Source: Vitis vinifera (Eukaryota > Streptophyta > Magnoliopsida > Vitales > Vitaceae). Taken from it: a DNA stretch of 64,000 nucleotides. The stretch spans positions 2,161,001-2,225,000 of the forward strand of contig NC_081822.1 of the NCBI RefSeq assembly GCF_030704535.1, read 5' to 3'. The notes below the pieces were generated by a model, which saw only the letters and a list, made by a program, of their open reading frames with translations, did no database searches and was not told the origin of the DNA. Numbering within the stretch: the first letter of the stretch is position 1; each line of letters begins with the position of its first letter. The position numbers and the translations under genes are program-made. This document shows positions 36,101 to 48,700 of the stretch, piece after piece.

Positions 36101-37056
36101 AAGATTTAATCTTTTTTTTTCCATAGGATTGTGTATATTACTAAGGTTTGTTAAAAATCATGGAGAACTACAACCTCTTCACTTTGTGTTGAATTTATTT
36201 GAGGTAGAAAAAAAATAATTTAATTTTAAAATGAAAATATAAATTTTGCTCTTTAAATAACATTAATCTCAGCATTTTTCCTTTTAAACACAAATCTAGG
36301 AATTTGTTTTAAAAATTCTTTCAATCATGTTTATCATAATTTCATGTTGTATTAGCAATTAAAACAATTGATTTATTCTTATATTTTAATACTAACATAG
36401 AAAACACAAAAATCAATTAAATATTTTTTTCAAAAATTAGGCTAAAAATATATATAATATAAATGATAAATTAATTACATATTATTATTTTTATTTAATT
36501 ACTATTGTATGTAATAGAATTCTCATTTAATTATGTCAAAAATAATTAGAGTGAAAATGTCCCCTTTAAAAAAAAATTAAGTATAAAAAACACAAAAAGC
36601 AAAAATTTATACATAAAAAATATAAAAATAATTTGATTTTTTTTATTGAATTAAAAATAATATATTAGTATCAACTAATATAACTAAATCGAACTTATTG
36701 ATAACAGTTGACTTTAATCATATTGGTTGATATCGATAAATTACTTTTAATTAAATTTTAAAAATTAAATATTTTGACTTTTTCTATTTTTGTTAAAAAA
36801 ACAAACTATAATGAAAAATGAAATAAATGAATGATAAATTTAAGAAGAAAAATACCATTTTAAAAATTTTAAATTTATCACTTTGTTGTTAATTCTGGTT
36901 GTATTTTTAATCTAATTTAATTTTTATTTACCGCTTAATAAAAGTTAATAAATGAATATAACGAAATTTTATATTATTTTTTTAAATATAAAATTATGAG
37001 TACTTAGTCCTAGAAATGGCACGGAAAGATATTCGGTAGCTCAAAGCTGTCAAACA
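36101..37056. other. AT-rich intergenic region upstream of the BTB gene
   Basis: About 80% A+T with no gene or clear element. It should contain the BTB-gene promoter, but no convincing TATA box close to 37057 was identified. Confidence 0.4.
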
Positions 37057-39040
37057 ATGCACCGACGCCGTTGTACGGTATCGACATCGGCGTCTGAATC
37101 CGAAACAGAGACCGAGACGGAGCTAATGAGGTGCATATCGTGTCGGGAGGACTACGGCAGAATTGACGCCGGCACGTGCAAGGAGTGCTACGAGGAAGCC
37201 AGCGAGACCGAGGAAGAGCTTAAGCGTGAGATCGAAGAACTCAAAGCCAAAGTCGCCTTTCTCCGATGTTCGTCTCCTCTCGACCACTCTCACCGCCGCT
37301 CCTTTTCCGACGTCATTTTGGTTGCTTCCAATGATGACTCCGCCGCATCGGCTGCGCCGGTTCCGGCTCATAAGTCCGTTTTGGTGAGTACCCATTTCAC
37401 CGCTCACTCTCATTCACCTTTTTGTTTTCATTTATTTGTGTATTTATTTATGGCTGATTTCGTTTAGCGATCGACCCGATTCACAACAATGAAATGTTTG
37501 CAATTGGGTTTATTGGAAGAATTCATATTTTGGAAGTTGGGAAAAAATGGGAATTTTCAGGGGAATTATTAAATTTTCTTTTTGAAAACTTGGGGTTGCT
37601 CAGATTTGCCTATTTGCGCAGATTGCAAAGTAAAATCATGGTTATGAGGAAATAAGGGATGGGATCATGTTGATTTGATAAGCTGTCACTCTATTTGTGT
37701 TTGGTTCTGGGAGATTTGGATTCAAAATAGTAGATATTTGGGACTAATTTAAGAAGGCATTTAGTATAAAAAAGTTCACATTATTACGTCTGTAAGGTCT
37801 TCATTGTAAAATTTGCTCTTTTTCTTCTTCCTCATCTTGAATGTCCTTCCATTCCTCTAAGAGCACAAGGGTTAATTTCTTTAATAGCCCCTGGATTTAT
37901 AGATGGTGGTTAGGTCATTCTGCATTGGATCTACAAGTAAGGCTGAACCCTTGCTATTCTACAGTGTTGTTTTATGCTGTTAAGTGCCCATGAAAAGTTT
38001 GAGCTACCAAAAAGCTCGATCTGGCATTAATATGGAGTCTCAGGTAAAAGTCACTGTCATACAAGAATTGCTGAAGAATCCTTTTTTGTTCATTCTATTC
38101 ACTTGTTCAAGCTTTCTATATCCTCTCAAGAGACACTGTGCAATTAAGTGCATTTGTTTGATTATATGATTGATCTCTAATCACCGAAATGACTTGTTTG
38201 TTGTGATTGAATCTCGGCTAGATATCTTATAAAACAATGTAAAAGGCCTATATATATAACAGCTTCACATATCTGTTCTTTTCACTTTTTTGTGCTTCTT
38301 TTGCTCAACATTCTCACAGTAGAAGTTTTGGAGGCATATTTTTATACTGTGTTGTGATGCGTTAGATGAATCATGAAAGTGTGTGTGCCAAAGGGGTATG
38401 AATCTGCATTCAAATGCTTGTAATGAGACTATAACATTGAAGGCCAAATGTTGACCTGGCTGCTATCCACTTTACTTTTGTTTCCCAGAACCTTTCTTGA
38501 AATCAGAACAGACCGGTTATTTATAGTCATATATTTCCATTAATATCTTTCATTATTTGGGTAAATAATCAGGCAAGCCGTTCCCCGGTTTTCAAAGCAA
38601 TGCTTGAGAATGAGATGGAGGAAAGCCTGAGCGGCACCATCAAGATTAGCGATGTATCATATGAAGCCCTTCGCTGTTTTGTTAACTATTTATACACTGC
38701 TGAAGCATGTCTTGATGAGCCAATGGCTTGTGATCTTCTAGTATTGGCTGAAAAATATCAAGTGAAGCATCTTAAGGCATATTGCGAGAAGTTCATGGTG
38801 TCCAAATTGAACTGGGACAATTCGGTTATCAGCTTTGCTTTTGCACATCAGCACAATGCCAAACTCTTGATTGATGCAGCTTTGTCAGTAATCACCGATA
38901 ACATGGACAAGCTAACTAAACGGGAGGAGTATATAGAGCTTGTGGAAAAGGATCCTCGCCTCGTTGTGGAAATCTATGAAGCTTATCTCTCAAAACAGGT
39001 CAATACTGCTGCACATAAGGATTCTTCTCTGAAGCCATGA
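37057..39040 (+). CDS. BTB/POZ-domain protein, At4g08455-like (2 exons)
   Basis: Exons 37057-37383 and 38573-39040 (TGA), joined in phase 0 across a GT..AG intron of 1189 bp; 264 aa. Residues 24-44 carry C-x2-C-x11-C-x2-C (MRCISCREDY...TCKEC), a possible zinc-binding knuckle. Residues 47-70 (SETEEELKREIEELKAKVAF) form a predicted coiled coil. The BTB fold starts at about 84 (FSDVILVAS...PVPAHKSVL) and continues in exon 2 (SRSPVFKAMLENEM, NYLYTAEACLDE, CDLLVLAEKYQVKHL). BTB proteins of this kind usually act as substrate adaptors for CUL3 ubiquitin ligases; substrates unknown. Start is the first ATG; Met24 (MRCISC) is a possible alternative. Converges with the PMT gene, 0.7 kb away. Confidence 0.88.
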
Positions 39041-39743
39041 TCCAGTACATCAATTGGTTTTGTTGGTTTTATGATACTGAAGCAAAGATTGTCCTTCAGT
39101 TAATATTAGACTTTGATCAGTGTTCGATGTATAATGAACTCCAAATGTAAATTAATTTTTCAATTGGATGAAGTTGTGATTATTACATGTTTTAATGGTT
39201 GCAAGGTTTCTCAAGTTCTTCCTGCCTTACCTTGAGAGGGACACTTGAGGACAACAGAGAACATCATGCTCTGTAAAATTGAATCATAGATTCATAGGGT
39301 AGACAAGCCCTATAAAAGAATCAGGCATCAGGTCAGCCCCAATGCACCACCACTGGAAGGTCTCAGCCCCTCATAGAGGTTGCCCTTCAAAAGAGAGATT
39401 GGGATAGGAACCAAAAGAAATCCTTCGAATAAGTTATGGTCAGATTGTCTGTATACAAAAATTGCTCATATTTTAAGCGTTGAAATGAAGTCGAAACCTC
39501 TTAATCTGAAGCAAATACATTGAACTACAAGGACCGGAAAACAAAAAATTGTCTTGTTCTTCACTCAAACATGAAGCTATTAACTTTATGATTGGATATT
39601 ATTGCAGCACCATGACCAATGTACAGGAACAAATTTCATTGACATCTCCCCCTATATGTAGAACTCGACGAAGGGGTTGCTGTAATTTTCAACAAAGGGG
39701 ACAAAAAAGAAATGCTTACATGTCATACACCCTATCAAGCATG
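39041..39743. other. convergent 3' intergenic region (BTB and PMT genes)
   Basis: Holds the 3' UTRs of two convergent genes; nothing else seen. Antisense overlap of the transcripts is possible given the 703-bp gap. Confidence 0.5.
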
Positions 39744-42700
39744 TCAAAATCGCTTGTCACACCTCAAAAGTCTCCAACTTGCATGGGGACCTTCACTTGT
39801 GTCATGTACAGCAGACGCCCATCCCATGGCAACCGCAATTGCATGTAGTTCATTCACAACAGATACTGTATCACGGATATAAACACGCCCACCAGGTCTT
39901 AGCATTCGATCTATCTCAAGCATGATGTTTGAGATATTACATCTGTGCACATATACGATATAGATATAAAAGGATTACTTTCCCCTGTTAAGTGTGGATA
40001 GATACAAAGACACAAATAATGGAAAAAAATTCAACCTTTTTTGCTCTATGGAGAAGAGACCCGCTGCATGCAATAGGTCATATGTTCTTGGGTAGGTGTC
40101 AAATGGCTCACACCTGCCAGACAAAGTTCCAAGCATCACAATCAAGTTTAAGATCATAGTAACAAAAACGGATGAAAATAAGTATTTAACTTCTAATAAA
40201 ATTACTCATCATCCCTAAAGATGCTTGAATATGAAGAAATACAGTTCTAAGACAACTCTTTTTTTTTTTTTCAGAGCACAAAATGATTTCATTAAAGAAA
40301 TAAACATGTACATAGGGAAGATGAGTTATCCTTCAGGCAAAATTAAGAAGAAAAAAAATAAGACAAAAAACTGCAATAGCAACAAAAATAGCTTAGTGCC
40401 CAACAAGGATCCTGGAAGGCCCGTCACTGAACATATCCTACCCCCTCCCCCCTTCTACCTAATTGGTACAGCACTTCACTAATATTCAGTTGCCTAGTTT
40501 AGCTGATCTAAGAATACATGTAAATGAGCAACCTAAAACCTACACTACATCTACGATGACCTTGCTGATAGCCAAGCCCCAATCTTTATAGTCCTCTCTT
40601 ACCCTTAGGACCCTAAGAAATAATAATGACAGCTAAACCCCCTTTCTACCTACGATTAGTAGTTCTGAAGAATGTTGTCTCTTTCAAATCTTCTAATGAA
40701 GCTAAAATCTCATCTTCAATGGCTAACCTTAACCCAGCTGGCTTGGGGCATGCTATGAGACAGATAATTCCCATCCATCTTGAGTTTCCTAAAAAACAAT
40801 CAAAAAAGTGAAGCTTCAAGCAACCAGAAGTGGGGGGTTTTCACCTCCAGCCAAGCCCCATTGTCTCTCTAATTAGCTTTGCATACCTCCCCTCTGATCT
40901 AACATAATCAAACTCATAGGAGTGCTACAAAAGCCTTCATGACTGATTCCTAAATAGAAGTGAGATGATGAACTGAATTTCACAATGAATTGTAGATGGC
41001 CACTTATCATAAAAAATACACAGATTCTTCTCCAACCATAAAGCATAGCAAGGGATGCTCCTTGCCAAAGCACTTTTGCACTCTTGCCATGTAGATACTA
41101 TAACCATCACATCTACAACATTTTTGGATGAAAAGTGAGGAATACTCATCAGCTGAAATAACTTTTTCCACAAGCTCAAGGTGACTAGACAGTGAAAAGA
41201 ATGATGATCCACAGTCTCATCATTGTTTGAGGAGGCAGAGTTAAGATTGGCAAAAAAATGGGAGAGAGAGAGAGAGCGAAAGCAGGTGAGAGAGAGTGCG
41301 ATGGCGAGGAGGGGGATGAAGGTTCGGTCCCGCGACGCAGAAGGAGGGAATGCAAATTCAGCGTGGAATCAAAGGAGTTTGAGATTATTGGTGACGAGAG
41401 GAAAGGAAATTTCCAAGCCCTCATTGTGGAGAAGAAGGGAGGGGTTGCGTCATGGATTCGGTTGGGTCTGGACAGTCTAGGGTTGTTCTTGGAAGGTCTG
41501 AACCTCTGTATTTTGGATGAGAAAGCATCAGGATGGGGAAGGGAGTGGAAGGAACAGGGCCGAACATTCTCTATGTCACGAGGGACAAACATCGCGGGGG
41601 AGTTTATCCGGCTAGGGGTCTTCGACCTTGCGAGGAAACACTTCTGCATCTTTGTCCCGAGAGGCAGAAAGGAAAAGCGGGGGTGGATGACCATGGCAGA
41701 CAAGATTAAAGAGGTGATAGGCGCTTTTGGTAGTAAATCAAAATTTCAGGAAGGAAAATCTACGGGGAAAATTGCTGGGGGGAGCTCATACGCAACAATA
41801 GCAAAACGTGCTTTGTTGGGCAATCCAAACGCGATTGCAGTGAAGGTCTAAAGAGAGGAATCGATGGGAATGTTGAAGAAACTGGATCACTGTGTTGTGG
41901 CTAGCAGGAGGGGTAACGCAGGGGAAGAGGACGATCTTGAGAAGCTGGGACAGCATTGGGCAAAATCGTGGGAGCTCAAGGGAAGCTTAGGGCTGGCTAA
42001 AATGGAAAAGGGGAGGGTTCTACTGGACTTTGAAGACTTGGAGGAGGCGCGTCGTGCTGTTTTTACTGGGAATCGCACGATGAAAGGAGTCCAGGTAGGG
42101 CTGGAGTTTTGGAGTCCAAGGAGCGGGTGCTGGACAGAGGAGGAGAAGGCAAAGGAGATTTGGGTGAGATTATTTGGACTCCCAGTCTCGTTTTGGAGCC
42201 CAGAGATTTTGAAGAAGGCGGGGGACGCATGTGGTGGCTTTATCACGGCCGATGAACCAACGAAGACGCTGGGTGAGCTTCAGTGGGCCAGAATATTAGT
42301 GAGGAGCAGAGGTGATGCTCGCCCGAGTGTTCTGGAAGTCGAAGTGGAAGAGGAGGTCTATGAGATAGCATTATGGTGGGAATGCCGTCCGGTGATAAGG
42401 AGATCTTCCAGTCAAGCAGAAAGCCATTACAGCAGCGAGGTTGGGGGTGAGGTGTCCTCACGCGCGGAGAAGCGAGTGACAAAGGGGATGGTGAGCGTGA
42501 GGATCGAGGACCTGCACTCGTCAGGTGAAGGGACGGGTGGACAGAGGGCTGTTGGGGGTCTTTTTGCTTCTAATGAAGGTCGAGGCCCAATATCCCCGTC
42601 GTGGATCCAACCTGGGGCAGTCCATCTTTCAAGCCCAAATGCCAGCCCAAAGGTATTAAAAAGGGACGGTGGGCCTGGGCTGAAGATTGGTGCAAGGGGA

Positions 42701-45700
42701 TTAAAACTGAAAGGGGTGGCCTTAAGTCCAGATGCAGGCCCGTCAGGTAGGCCCGATGAGGTGGGCTGTTCCATTACAGGCCCAGTCTCGACACCAATCA
42801 AAGGCCCAAGTTCAAAGGGAAATGGTCCACAGCCTGTTAGAAGTTCATCAGCAGGCCAAAACCATATTTTATCCCAGAAGGTCCTACTGTTGTCGGTGTC
42901 TTATCCAGGTAAGAATCAAGTGCCAGAGCCTTTTGTTGCGTGGGAGACTGAGGATTTGAGGAAATTAAATGGCGTGGTCAGGATATCAGAGACGGACAAG
43001 GCTCTCGAAGAGGAATCAATGAGGTATGGTAAGGGGTTGTGGGCTTGGGGGAACAGGGTTCTGGGGATCCCTCATCTTAACTCTTTTAATTTTGATCGGA
43101 CTCCGGGAGTGGAGTCTTTCGGTCATTCTGGGGATTGGAATGAGGGAGCTCGTGTTGACAATTCAATGTGGCTAACAGTATATGAGGGTGGTGTTGAGAG
43201 GAGCAATGGATGCAGGGAGGTGGGTGTAAAGGAAAGCAGCAGTGATACGGGAAGGAGGACTGTGGGGGATGGTGCCACATATGACTCCCAAACTGAGAGA
43301 GGAATGCAGGAGGATAAATGGGAGGAGAGTGATCTGGCAAAATTTAGTCATTTCCTGGGATTCCCCACGGAGGGATTGGAGAAGGAAATACTGAAGTTTC
43401 TGTCTCAAATCAGAAAGAGAAGGAAGAAAATCCATAGTAAAGAGCTATTGGAAAAATCTAAGTTTGAAAGGGAGCTAAAAAGACTGGAATGCTCCATTAA
43501 TTATGAGGGGGGGCTTAAACAGAAAGGCTCGGTTCAGGGCAAAGGGCGCCAGATTGTGATTGTCCAATGAAGATGAAAATTTTGAGTTGGAATGTGAGGG
43601 GAGCAAATGATAGCTCTAAAAGAAAAGTAATTAAGACGTTTATAAGGAATCAGAGGGCGGACGTAATTTGTATTCAGGAGACTAAAATTCAAGCGATGTC
43701 GGATTACATTGCGAGAAGCATAGGCTCCGGCAGATTCATAGAGTGGAAGGCTGTGAATGCGGAAGGTGCTTCGGGGGGAATTTTGGTGTGCTGGGACAAA
43801 AGGGCCTTAGAGGTTCTAGATTGGGAAGAGGGCCAGTTTACCTTATCTTGTAGATTCCGGAATATAGAAAATGGGGTGAGTTGGATTTTTACGGGAGTGT
43901 ACGGTCCTTTCTCCAAGATGGAAAGGGAGGCTTTATGGGATGAGTTGGGGGCGATTAGAGGGCTGTGGGAAGACCCGTGGTGTATAGGGGGGGATTTCAA
44001 CATAACCTTGTTTCCGAGGGAAAGGAGCAGCCAGAGGAGAATGAATTCAGCAATGAGGAAATTTGCGGAAACAGTGGATGATTTGGGGCTGATGGATCTC
44101 CCACTTCAAGGGGGAGAATGTACTTGGAATGGGGGACAAAACAATCAGATCTGGGCAAGATTGGACAGATTCCTTGTCTCCCCTAGTTGGACTGACCAAT
44201 ACAATGGGATTAGTCAATGTAGGCTGCTCCGTCTGGTTTCCGATCATTTCCCAATTATGCTAGTGGGGGGGGGGGGGGGATAAGACGAGGCCCAACTCCA
44301 TTCAGATTTGAAAATATGTGGCTTAAGGCTGAGGGCTTCAAAGATTTAGTGCGCAGCTGGTGGCAAGGAATTGAGGTAAGGGGCAGTGGTAGTTACAAGC
44401 TGGCTACCAAGATGAAGGAAGTCAAACAGAAATTGAAAACTTGGAATAGAGAAGTCTTTGGGAAGCTGGAAACCAATAAATCCGTAGCCTTGCAGCAGGT
44501 GGAGTTTTGGGATAGGGAGGAAAGTGGGAGAATTCTGACGGTGGAGGAAACGGAGCTTAAGAAAGAGGCAAAAGAGAATTATAGGAAATGGGTGACTATG
44601 GAAGAGACCCATTGGAGACGGCTTTCTAGGGAAATATGGCTGAAGGAGGGGGATAGAAATACGGGCTTTTTTCATCGCATGGCAAGCGCTCACCGTAGAA
44701 ATAATCAGTTGGAGAGAATAAAGATTAATGGGGAGTGGCTGTTAGAGGAGCAGGAAATCAGGGAAGGAATTGCTAGCACTTTCCAAAGTTTACTTTCAGA
44801 AGATATGGGGTGGAAGGCGGATATAGGGGGCCTTCGGCTAGACCGGATCAGCCAACAAGAGGCGGAGACCTTGGAGAGGCCCTTTACTGAGGAGGAAATT
44901 TATGTGGCGTTGATGGAGATGAATGGGGATAAAGCCCCTGGCCCGGATGGCTTTACAATGGCATTTTGGCAAAGTTACTGGGACTTCATTAAAGAGGAGA
45001 TTTTGGAAATGTTCAAAGACTTCTATGACCACAGTTCTTTTCTCAAGAGCCTCAACAATACCTTCCTGGTGTTGATCCCCAAGAAAAGTGGGGCTGAGGA
45101 CCTTAGAGACTTCAGACCGATTAGTCTTTTGGGGGGGCTTTACAAGTTATTGGCTAAAGTGCTAGCTAACAGATTGAAGAAAGTAGTTGGTAAGGTGGTC
45201 TCTACTTCTCAGAATGCCTTTGTGAAGGGAAGACAAATCCTTGATGCGTCTTTAATTGCAAATGAAGTGATAGACACGTGGCAGAAACAAAAGGAAAAGG
45301 GCATTATATGCAAGTTGGATATAGAGAAAGCCTATGACAGCATCAATTGGAAGTTCTTGGTGAAGGTGTTACATAAGATGGGTTTCGGGTCTAAATGGGT
45401 GGGGTGGATGTGGAGCTGCCTATCGTCCGCTAAATTTTCAGTGTTGGTTAATGGAGTGCCTGCAGGTTTCTTCCCAAGCACTAAAGGTCTTAGACAAGGG
45501 GATCCGTTGTCTCCTTACCTCTTCATCATGGGGATGGAAGTGCTTGATGTGCTTATCAGGAGAGCTGTGGAGGGGGGGTTCCTATCAGGATGCAACATTA
45601 GGGGAGGAAGTGGCCCCTCTTTGAACATATCTCACTTGTTTTTTGCTGATGACACAATGGTCTTCTGTGAGGCCAAAAAGGATCATCTAACTTACTTGGG

Positions 45701-48700
45701 GTGGATTCTATTCTGGTTTGAAGCGGCTTCAGGTTTAAGGATTAATTTAGCCAAGAGTGAGATCATTCCAGTTGGTGAGGTGGCGGAGGTGGAGGAGTTG
45801 GCTGTTGAGCTTGGCTGCAGGGTGGGGACTCTACCTTCTCAGTATTTGGGTCTTCCTTTAGGGGCCCCAAATAGAGCGCCTTATATATGGGATGGGGTGG
45901 AGGAGAGAGTGAGGAGGCGATTAGCTCTTTGGAAACGGCAATATATTTCTAAAGGGGGAAGAGTTACCTTAATTAAAAGTACATTGGCTAGCATGCCAAT
46001 CTACCAAATGTCCATTTTCAGAATGCCAAAGGTTGTTGTTAGAAGGATTGAGAAAGTGCAAAGAGATTTTCTGTGGGGAGGGGGAAACATGGAGAGAAAA
46101 GTGCATTTGGTTAAATGGGAGGTGGTGTGCACAGACAAAGATAAAGGTGGGCTAGGCCTTAGAAAGCTAGCTTTGTTGAACAAAGCTTTACTTGGCAAGT
46201 GGATATGGAGGTATGCTGGTGAAAAGAATATTTTGTGGAGACAAGTGATTAAGGTGAAGTATGGGCAGGAGGGTCTTGATTGGAGGCCTAAAAAAGGAAA
46301 TGGGACGATTGGTGTAGGGGTTTGGAAGGAAATTTGGAAAGAATCAGATTGGTGTTGGGATAACATGTCATTCCGCGTAGGAAAGGGCAACATGATATGC
46401 TTCTGGACAGATGTGTGGTGCTCAGACTCCTCATTGGCTCAACGCTTCCCTCATCTATTTGGTATGGCTGCGCATAAGAGTTTGACGGTTGAGGAAATGT
46501 GGGATCAAAATTCGGGTCAAGGAAACTGGAATCTTCATTTTTTGAGGGACTTTAATGATTGGGAGATTGAGTTGGTTGGGGAGTTCCTCCACATTTTGAG
46601 GGGCTGTAAACCTTCTTTGGAGGAAGATTCAGTTATATGGAGAAAAGGAAGAAGTGGCCAGTTCAGGGTTAAGGAAGCGTACAGGTTGTTGACGAATTCT
46701 GATGTTATGGGTTTTCCTTATAAAAGCATTTGGGTGGCAAGAGTGCCAACTAAAGTTGCCTTCTTTGCGTGGGAGGCGTCATGGGGGAAGGTGTTAACTT
46801 TGGATAGTCTGCAAAGAAGAGGTTTTCAACTTCCAAATCGGTGTTTCTTGTGCGAATGCGAAGAAGAAAGTGTAAATCATATTCTAATTTACTGTACAGT
46901 GGTGAGAGCCTTATGGGATATTGTCTTTGGTTTAATTGATGTAAAATGGGCTTCTCCAGGAACTGTAAAGGAGGTCTTAGCTAGTTGGAGGGGCTCGTGA
47001 GTGGGAAAGAAAAGGAAAAAGATATGGGATGCCATTCCGTTGTGTATTTTTTGGACGGTATGGAAGGAGAGGAATAGATTAGCTTTTAGGGGGGGGGGTT
47101 TTAAATATTCAAAAGTTAAAGAATTCTTTTGTTTGTAACCTGTGGAGTTAGGCCAAATTGTATGTAGGTGAGGAGGCGTTCTCCCTTATAGGCTTCTTAG
47201 AGTGGTTAGCCTCCTATTAATGGGAGGTTTTTCTTTGTTTTGTTTTTTGAGGCCTATGCTGTTTTGTATACTTCCTGTATGCTATGCGGCGTTCTGCCTT
47301 TTTTAATGCATATCTTTTACTTATCAAAAAAAAAAAAGATAAGTGCTTTACAAGGTCTACTGATTTTTAACAAGTAACTGATGTAAACCTTTTTATTTGC
47401 CAGTACAAGTCACAAAAATTCTTGACTTCATGTGGAACTTTGGACTTCCTGACTGAATTAGCCTGAGGAAACAAAATTGGATCGTCATTCTTAGACATAT
47501 TAAGGAAAAAACCACAATGAAGATTCCAAGGACCAAGCCATAGGGACAAACAAATATGGTTCCAAAGTATGAAAGAAAGAAGCAATTTTCCTAGTCCAAC
47601 AAATTAGGCCGGCAATGAAGATTCCGATAAAAGATTTTAAGAGAGTTGGTTGAGAACAACACAAATAGAATAATTTTTTGTCCTTGAAATAAGGTAGGAA
47701 CTATGTCATTTGATCCAAAAAGGGTGATCGCTCCACCTCAAAACTTCCCAGGATTGAATATTGAAATTAAGAAACAAGTAAACTAGATAAAGTCCAGCAA
47801 GAGCCTGGAAGGTAGCCCCCAATGACCAACAATTGACCACTGAACCACATGTTGGCACCTCATTCATTATACAATGTCACAACAATACAATCTTCTATGG
47901 AAAACTCAAAAAAGCTCTAATCCTTGTAGAGATCCTCCAAAAGCTTAGAACCCTTTCACAAACCTGATTCCATCCTATCAAAAGATCTCTGTGCCTCAAT
48001 GAAGAGGAAATAGAGAACAATGCCTATAAAATTAGATGATAAAAGAAGTAGGAAAGTGCGTCTGGAGTAGTGCATAAGCATGGAATAGCTAAAAAGTTAA
48101 AAGGGAAACTCTACTGAAGCCACACAACCTAAACCTCAAGGGGGTGTAGAATGTCGGCTAGTTAAGTAAAACTACATTAAAAAAGGTGAGTGCACCAGAC
48201 AGAGGATGTTTAGCTGGATTCATTTTAGTGCTAGAAAAGATGGAATAAGAAATGAATGTATCTAGTCAGAGTTAGAGATGAAATCAATTAAAGCCCACAT
48301 GAAGAAAAGTCATCCAAGATGGTTCAACCATGTGAAACAAAGATCTATGAAACACCAGGACAGAGTGATTTAATTTAAGTAAATGGCACTAAGATAGAAG
48401 GAGGAAGGAACAAAAGGACATGGGCAGAGGTGGGGAACCATTATATAATCACCAAGGATCTAATGGATAAAATGGCTCCAAATAGAACAAAAAGGTGAGA
48501 AAGGACTTTTTCTATTATCCTAAGTGGTTGGTTCTAATGCTTGGTTCAGTTGGGAACAAGGCAGATATATTACTTTCTTCAAGGCATTTTGATTTGGTAG
48601 AGAGAGAAGAGATAAGGTGCTCCTTGTTTTGGTCTAAATAAGCTTAAGCATAAGGGCCTCCTAAAACATAATTGAGGGATGAGGGGATTTGAGCATTGTC

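Larger units (their letters stand above)
41251..47338 (+). mobile_element. LINE B, near full-length non-LTR retrotransposon in PMT intron 7
   Basis: About 6.1 kb: a (GA)-rich 5' end, ORF1 (41258-43570), ORF2 (43567-47000), a 3' UTR and an A-tail of 12 at about 47327-47338. ORF1 and ORF2 overlap by 4 bp. Damage is limited to one stop in ORF1 (TAA 41849-41851), a frameshift at a run of 15 G (44265-44279) and a late stop (TGA 46998-47000). The G-rich coding strand stands out from its AT-rich surroundings. It lies opposite to the host gene, inside older LINE A. Confidence 0.9.

Noticed and set aside
41185..46393. Minus-strand frames over LINE B (e.g. 41185-41703, 42427-42801, 46001-46393)
   Set aside because: Shadows produced by the G-rich coding strand; no domains, while the + strand has complete LINE motifs.
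40257..47338. LINE A plus LINE B as one twin-priming (5' inverted) insertion
   Set aside because: Each has its own A-tail pointing outward, ORF2 ends differ, and LINE A sequence resumes beyond LINE B.
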